Assembly: GCA_021786135.1 (NCBI GenBank)
Contig: JAJYNV010000079.1
Location: 1-8,739 of the forward strand
Origin: Bacillota bacterium
GTDB taxonomy: Bacteria; Bacillota; Sulfobacillia; JAJZYS01; JAJYTV01
DNA: 8,739 bases
Direction: 5' to 3'
Shown here: one piece after another, positions 5,107 to 8,739 of the stretch
Numbering within the stretch: position 1 is the stretch's first letter
Layout: each line of letters starts with the position of its first letter
The notes under the pieces: generated by a model
What the model was told of the DNA's origin: nothing
The model's input: the letters and a program-made list of their open reading frames with translations, nothing else
Database searches by the model: none
Position numbers and translations under genes: made by a program

Positions 5107-7806
5107 ATGCAGCAGGTAGAGGCGCACGGACTGCCGGTGGCAGAGGTGGCGGCACATCTCGGGAGCGACCCCGCCGCTGGGCTTGCGACCAAGGAGGCCA
5201 GCCAGAGACTGGCACGCTATGGCCCGAACGAACTGCCCCACCCGCGGCCGCGCAGTCTCATGCGCGTGTTCTTTGGCCAGTTCCAGGACTTCATGGTCCT
5301 TGTTCTGCTTGGGGCGACAGGCATCTCGTTCTTTTTGGGTGAGATCGGCGATGCGGTCACGATCCTCTTGATCGTGGTTGTCAATGCCATTCTGGGTGCC
5401 CTGCAGGAGTTTCGCGCCGAACGTTCGCTCGAAGCGCTCAAGGAGATGTCGGCGCCAACCGCCAGGGTGCGGCGCGACGGGGAGGAGCATCGCGTGCCGG
5501 CGGCCGAGGTCGTGCCCGGCGACCTGCTGCTGCTGGAAGCGGGGGACAAGCCCGCCGCCGACGCGCGACTCCTGCACGTAAGCGAACTGGCCGTTGAGGA
5601 GGCCCTGCTGACGGGCGAGTCCATCCCGGTCCAGAAGTCGCACGATTGGGTCGGCGATCCGCGCGCACCGATCGGCGAACGGAGGAACATGGTGTTCGCC
5701 GGGACGACGGTGGTGCGGGGACGCGCTGCAGCGCTCGTCACGGCTACGGGCACCGCTACGGCGATGGGCGGCATCGCGCGTCTTCTGAGCGAGCAGAAGA
5801 ACGAGCCGACGCCGTTGCAGGTGCGTCTCGAGGGCTTGGGGAGGACGCTTGTCTGGGCCTGTCTCGCCATAGCGGCGGTGGTCGTGATGGCTGGGGTCAT
5901 GCGAGGCGAGAGCCCGTTCCGCATGTTCCTCGCGGGCGTCAGCCTGGCGGTGGCGGCCATCCCTGAAGGACTGCCGGCGATCGTCACCATCGCGCTTGCG
6001 GTGGGAGTGCAGCGCATGTTGAAACGCAATGCCCTCGTGCGGCACCTGCCTGCCGTGGAGACGCTCGGTTCCGCGACGGTGATCTGTTCGGACAAGACGG
6101 GCACCTTGACGCGCAATGAAATGACGGTGCGCAAGCTTCTCACGGGAGATGCGGACTACCGCTTGACGGGCGACGGCTACGACGCCAAGGGTCAGGTGTT
6201 GCTCATCGCGGGCGAGCACCGCGGCGACGACGTGCGCCCGGCGCTCGAGGCACTGGCTCTCTGCCAGAATGCGGAACTTCATCGCGATCCTCAGCGCCTG
6301 CGTCCGACAGGAGATCCGCTCGAGGTGGCGCTGATCGTCGCCGCGGGCAAGGCGGGCATCGATGTGCCGCGGCTTCTCAGGGAGCAGCCGCGGCTTCTTG
6401 AAGTGCCATTCTCATCGGAAGCGCAACGCATGACCGTGGTGGTGCGGCGTGGTCCGATGCTGCTGCAGGTGACCAAGGGTGCACCCGAAGCCGTTCTTCG
6501 CATGTGCGCCACCGAGCGGGTCGGCGGGCGTGACATCACTCTGACCGTCGAGCGGAGACGCGAGTGGCTTGAGCGCACCGCCGCCCTCGGCGAGGAGAGC
6601 CTGCGCACCCTGGCGGTCGCAGGAAGGGTGGTGGCACGGCCCGCCGAGCAGCAGGGACTCACCTTTCTGGGCATCGTGGGCCTGTACGACCCACCCAGGG
6701 CGGAGGTCCGCGAGGCCGTCCGCACGTGCCGGCGCGCGGGCATCCGCACGGTCATGGTCACGGGCGACCATCCGGCGACAGCGCAGGCCATCGCGCGGGA
6801 GCTCGGCATTCTGCGCAAGGGCGAAGGCGTGGCGCGCGGCAGCGATGTCGAGCAGGTGAGCGACCAGGAGCTCAAACGAATCGCCCAGACGACATCTGTA
6901 TACGCACGCGTCTCGCCCCAATTCAAGCTGCGTCTCGTTGAGGCGCTGGCGGCAAACGGCGAGATCGTGGCGATGACAGGCGACGGGCTCAACGACGCGC
7001 CAGCGCTCCGCGCGGCGGATATCGGCGTGGCCATGGGCATGGCGGGATGCGACGTCACGAAGGAAGCAGCGGACATGGTGCTCGCGGACGACAATTTCGC
7101 CACTATCGTTGCGGCCGTCGAAGAGGGGCGCGGCATCTACGACAACGTCCGCAAGTTCGTGCGCTATCTGCTCGCCTGTAACGTGGGCGAGGTGCTCGTG
7201 ATGTTCGGAGCGGCGATTGCCGGGCTGGCCCTGCCTCTTTTGCCGATCCAGATCCTTTGGGTGAACTTGGCCACCGATGGGCTGCCGGCTCTGGCCCTCG
7301 GCCTGGAGCCGGTGGAGCCGGATGCGTTGCAGCGCCCGCCTCGGCCACCCAACGAAGGCGTCTTCGCTCGCCGCCTTGGCTGGCGCATCGTCAGCCGAGG
7401 AGTGCTGATCGGCGTCTCCACGCTCGGCATGTTCGCCGGCTCGCTGCTCTTGGGTGCCGGTTTGCCGCTGGCTCGCACCTTGACCTTTGCGACCCTGGTC
7501 CTGAGTCAGCTCTTCCATTCGTTCGACTGCCGCTCGGAGACCCGCTCCATTTTCGAGATGGGCTTCACGTCGAACCCATATCTCCTGGTTGCCGTGCTGT
7601 CCTCTATCGGCCTTTTGCTCCTGGCCATCTATCCGCCATGGGCTGCCCAGACCTTCCGGACCGTACCACTGGATCTTGCGAACTGGCTGGCGGTCGTGGC
7701 AGTCTCAGGGCTGGGATCATTCGGTATAGCGGCACGTCGGCGCCTCCTGCGCCGCGCGCATACCCGCTCGACCTGGGAGGCTGCGGTGTGGAGGTCCCGT
7801 TCCTGA
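5107..7806 (+). CDS. P-type calcium-transporting ATPase (P2A, SERCA-like)
   Basis: This 899-residue, ten-helix membrane pump exports cations, most likely Ca2+, using ATP. The parts appear in order: N-terminal cation-ATPase domain (5-50), M1-M2 (about 58-99), actuator domain with TGES at 169-172, M3-M4 (about 248-301) with PEGLP at 286-290, the phosphorylation motif DKTGTLT with D329, a nucleotide-binding domain with KGAPE at 457-461, TGD at 552-554, the TGDGLND hinge at 624-630, and M5-M10 (about 686-876). Ca2+ ligands of the SERCA type are present: E287 in M4, N692 and E695 in M5, and N720, T723 and D724 in M6. By eye, a Gln (Q801) replaces the M8 glutamate of SERCA site I, as in many bacterial pumps. 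The ATG at 5107 has a purine-rich site about 5 nt upstream. Its last 19 bp overlap dapF. Mn2+ or another ion cannot be excluded. Confidence 0.94.
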   Translation: MQQVEAHGLPVAEVAAHLGSDPAAGLATKEASQRLARYGPNELPHPRPRSLMRVFFGQFQDFMVLVLLGATGISFFLGEIGDAVTILLIVVVNAILGALQEFRAERSLEALKEMSAPTARVRRDGEEHRVPAAEVVPGDLLLLEAGDKPAADARLLHVSELAVEEALLTGESIPVQKSHDWVGDPRAPIGERRNMVFAGTTVVRGRAAALVTATGTATAMGGIARLLSEQKNEPTPLQVRLEGLGRTLVWACLAIAAVVVMAGVMRGESPFRMFLAGVSLAVAAIPEGLPAIVTIALAVGVQRMLKRNALVRHLPAVETLGSATVICSDKTGTLTRNEMTVRKLLTGDADYRLTGDGYDAKGQVLLIAGEHRGDDVRPALEALALCQNAELHRDPQRLRPTGDPLEVALIVAAGKAGIDVPRLLREQPRLLEVPFSSEAQRMTVVVRRGPMLLQVTKGAPEAVLRMCATERVGGRDITLTVERRREWLERTAALGEESLRTLAVAGRVVARPAEQQGLTFLGIVGLYDPPRAEVREAVRTCRRAGIRTVMVTGDHPATAQAIARELGILRKGEGVARGSDVEQVSDQELKRIAQTTSVYARVSPQFKLRLVEALAANGEIVAMTGDGLNDAPALRAADIGVAMGMAGCDVTKEAADMVLADDNFATIVAAVEEGRGIYDNVRKFVRYLLACNVGEVLVMFGAAIAGLALPLLPIQILWVNLATDGLPALALGLEPVEPDALQRPPRPPNEGVFARRLGWRIVSRGVLIGVSTLGMFAGSLLLGAGLPLARTLTFATLVLSQLFHSFDCRSETRSIFEMGFTSNPYLLVAVLSSIGLLLLAIYPPWAAQTFRTVPLDLANWLAVVAVSGLGSFGIAARRRLLRRAHTRSTWEAAVWRSRS
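7775..7780 (+). promoter_or_regulatory. Ribosome binding site for dapF inside the ATPase gene
   Basis: GGGAGG ends 7 nt before GTG at 7788. It lies within the last codons of the ATPase and fixes a start that overlaps that gene by 19 bp, favouring translational coupling. Confidence 0.75.
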
Positions 7807-8651
7807 AGATGCACGGGCTCGGCAACGACTATATCTATCTGGATCTCGTGGCGCACCCCGAGCTTCAGGATCTTGACTTCGCCCTGTTTTCGCGCATGCT
7901 CTCGGATCGCCACAGGGCCATCGGCGGCGATGGTGTCATTCTCATCGCACGCGGCGACGATGAGGCGCAGCTCGGCATGCGGATCTTCAACGCCGACGGC
8001 TCGGAAGGCGAGATGTGCGGCAACGGGGTGCGCTGCCTGATGCGCTACGCCCACAGCCGGGGCTACGCGCCAGCCCAGATGGCTGTGCGCACGCGAGCAG
8101 GACTGATCCTGGGCGAGGTGCTGCCACAGGGACAGGTGCGGGTTGATATGGGCATGCCGCGCCTCGACCGGGCCGAGATCGGGTTTCTCGGCCAGGGCGT
8201 CATGCGCGACATGGCAATCGAGACCCGTGGCGAGCAACTCTTGGCGTCGGGCGTGTCGATGGGCAATCCGCATCTCGTCTGCTTTCCAAGTTCGCAAAGG
8301 GACCTCAAAGCCTTGGCGTTGGGCATAGGCCCCGAACTCGAGCAGGCCGATTTCGCCCCGCAACGGACCAACGTGGAATTCGCGCGTGTGGTTGCTCCTG
8401 ACCGCATCGCCATGGAGGTCTGGGAGCGGGGGTCGGGCCGCACCATGGCGTGCGGCACCGGAGCGTGTGCGACACTGGTGGCAGCGGCGTGGACCGGACG
8501 GTGCGGTCGGAGCGCCGACGTCGAACTGGCCGGCGGAATCCTGCACGTCGAGTGGTCCGAGGACGATCATGTCTTCATGACCGGACCCGCATCCTTCAGC
8601 TTTCAAGGCACCGTGCTCTGGCCGTCAGGAAAGGATGCTGAACCATGGTGA
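7788..8651 (+). CDS. dapF: Diaminopimelate epimerase
   Basis: This cytoplasmic, cofactor-free enzyme interconverts LL- and meso-diaminopimelate, the last step before lysine decarboxylation and the supplier of meso-DAP for peptidoglycan. The 287-residue protein is of normal length (E. coli has 274). It begins FLKMHGLGNDY (5-15), the family signature, and has GGDG (46-49), FNADGSEGEMCGNGVRC (67-83) with catalytic C77, GNPH (159-162), ERGSGRT (212-218), and ACGTGA (221-226) with the second catalytic cysteine, C222. Both halves of the two-fold fold are complete. The frame is open upstream into the ATPase, but GTG at 7788 sits 7 nt after GGGAGG and just before the conserved start, so it is chosen. 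It overlaps the ATPase by 19 bp and the next gene by 7 bp, so all three are likely co-translated. No inactivating change is seen. Confidence 0.97.
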   Translation: MEVPFLKMHGLGNDYIYLDLVAHPELQDLDFALFSRMLSDRHRAIGGDGVILIARGDDEAQLGMRIFNADGSEGEMCGNGVRCLMRYAHSRGYAPAQMAVRTRAGLILGEVLPQGQVRVDMGMPRLDRAEIGFLGQGVMRDMAIETRGEQLLASGVSMGNPHLVCFPSSQRDLKALALGIGPELEQADFAPQRTNVEFARVVAPDRIAMEVWERGSGRTMACGTGACATLVAAAWTGRCGRSADVELAGGILHVEWSEDDHVFMTGPASFSFQGTVLWPSGKDAEPW

Positions 8652-8739
8652 AGCTCGCATCGCGCATGGACACCCTGCCCCCCTACCTCTTCGCGGCGCT
8701 CGACGAGAGGCGACGCGCGGTCGAGGCCCGCGGCATCGA
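8645..8739 (+). CDS. dapL: Probable LL-diaminopimelate aminotransferase, 5' end only
   Basis: Only the first 31 codons are in the window, and the frame is open at its right edge. The visible product begins MVKLASRMDTLPPYLFAALD and continues with a charged helix (ERRRAVEARGI). SxRxxxLPPYLFAxxD is typical of the N-terminus of the DapL group of PLP-dependent class I/II aminotransferases. In the full-length family this helix is followed by a DxIxLxxGDPD segment, which is cut off here. DapL converts tetrahydrodipicolinate directly to LL-DAP, the DapF substrate, so the position directly after dapF, with a 7-bp overlap, supports the call. AAGGA at 8631-8635 lies 9 nt before the ATG. A related aminotransferase, for example one of the aspartate/alanine group, is possible because no catalytic residues are visible. 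Confidence 0.72.
   Translation, partial: MVKLASRMDTLPPYLFAALDERRRAVEARGI

Noticed and set aside
5053..6282. 409-codon minus-strand open frame opposite the ATPase
   Set aside because: The composition is His/Arg/Gly-rich with no domain pattern, typical of an antisense shadow in high-G+C DNA. The plus strand carries a fully conserved ATPase.
7257..7787. N-terminal extension of dapF in the same frame
   Set aside because: The upstream part lies inside the conserved M6-M10 region of the ATPase in another frame. GTG 7788 with GGGAGG fits the family's N-terminus.
7629..8606. 325-codon minus-strand open frame opposite dapF
   Set aside because: It is an antisense shadow of a strongly conserved dapF, with no recognisable motif.
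1..8739. CRISPR arrays, insertion sequences, attachment sites, tRNA or rRNA genes
   Set aside because: Reading both strands showed no regularly spaced repeats, transposase-like frames, terminal inverted repeats or cloverleaf/rRNA-like segments.

Overview
The window is a compact, high-G+C bacterial chromosome segment with six complete or near-complete genes and one truncated gene. I see no mobile elements, CRISPR arrays, tRNAs or rRNAs. Several features suggest a monoderm, probably a high-G+C relative of Bacillota: a secreted, C-terminally anchored S11 D-Ala-D-Ala carboxypeptidase, a TPP riboswitch that appears to act through a terminator, a RacA-sized MerR/coiled-coil protein, and strong purine-rich Shine-Dalgarno sites before GTG/TTG starts. 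This assignment is an inference; there is no phylogenetic marker in the window.

Layout, left to right. (1) 6-533 (+) encodes a MerR-type helix-turn-helix protein with a coiled coil and a basic tail. Its 3' end overlaps the 3' end of (2) 511-2079 (-), a 522-residue protein with about 240 residues of unrecognised N-terminal sequence fused to a class I SAM methyltransferase. (3) 2202-3392 (+) is a DacF/PBP5-type D,D-carboxypeptidase, transcribed divergently from the methyltransferase across a 122-bp spacer. (4) 3389-4798 (-) is an NCS1-family permease whose leader carries an unmistakable TPP riboswitch (4959-4883), so it is best read as a thiamine-precursor (HMP or thiamine) transporter of the CytX type. 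The permease and the carboxypeptidase converge on one CTAG, which supplies both stop codons. (5) 5107-7806 (+) is a P2A-type calcium-transporting ATPase. (6) 7788-8651 (+) is dapF, diaminopimelate epimerase, which starts inside the ATPase gene. (7) 8645 to the window end (+) is the start of a probable dapL, LL-diaminopimelate aminotransferase, which overlaps dapF.

How the genes work together. The ATPase, dapF and dapL run in one direction with overlapping ends and are probably one translationally coupled transcript. dapL makes LL-DAP from tetrahydrodipicolinate, and dapF epimerises it to meso-DAP for lysine and peptidoglycan. The carboxypeptidase trims peptidoglycan stem peptides, so cell-wall precursor supply and wall trimming lie close together but are not co-transcribed. 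The permease is a separate, vitamin B1-controlled unit.

The best-supported non-routine observations are the regulatory leader of the permease (promoter, aptamer, two mutually exclusive hairpins and a re-assigned TTG start), the RacA-like architecture of the first gene, and the unexplained N-terminal region of the methyltransferase. I found no convincing evidence of a wholly new multi-gene system.
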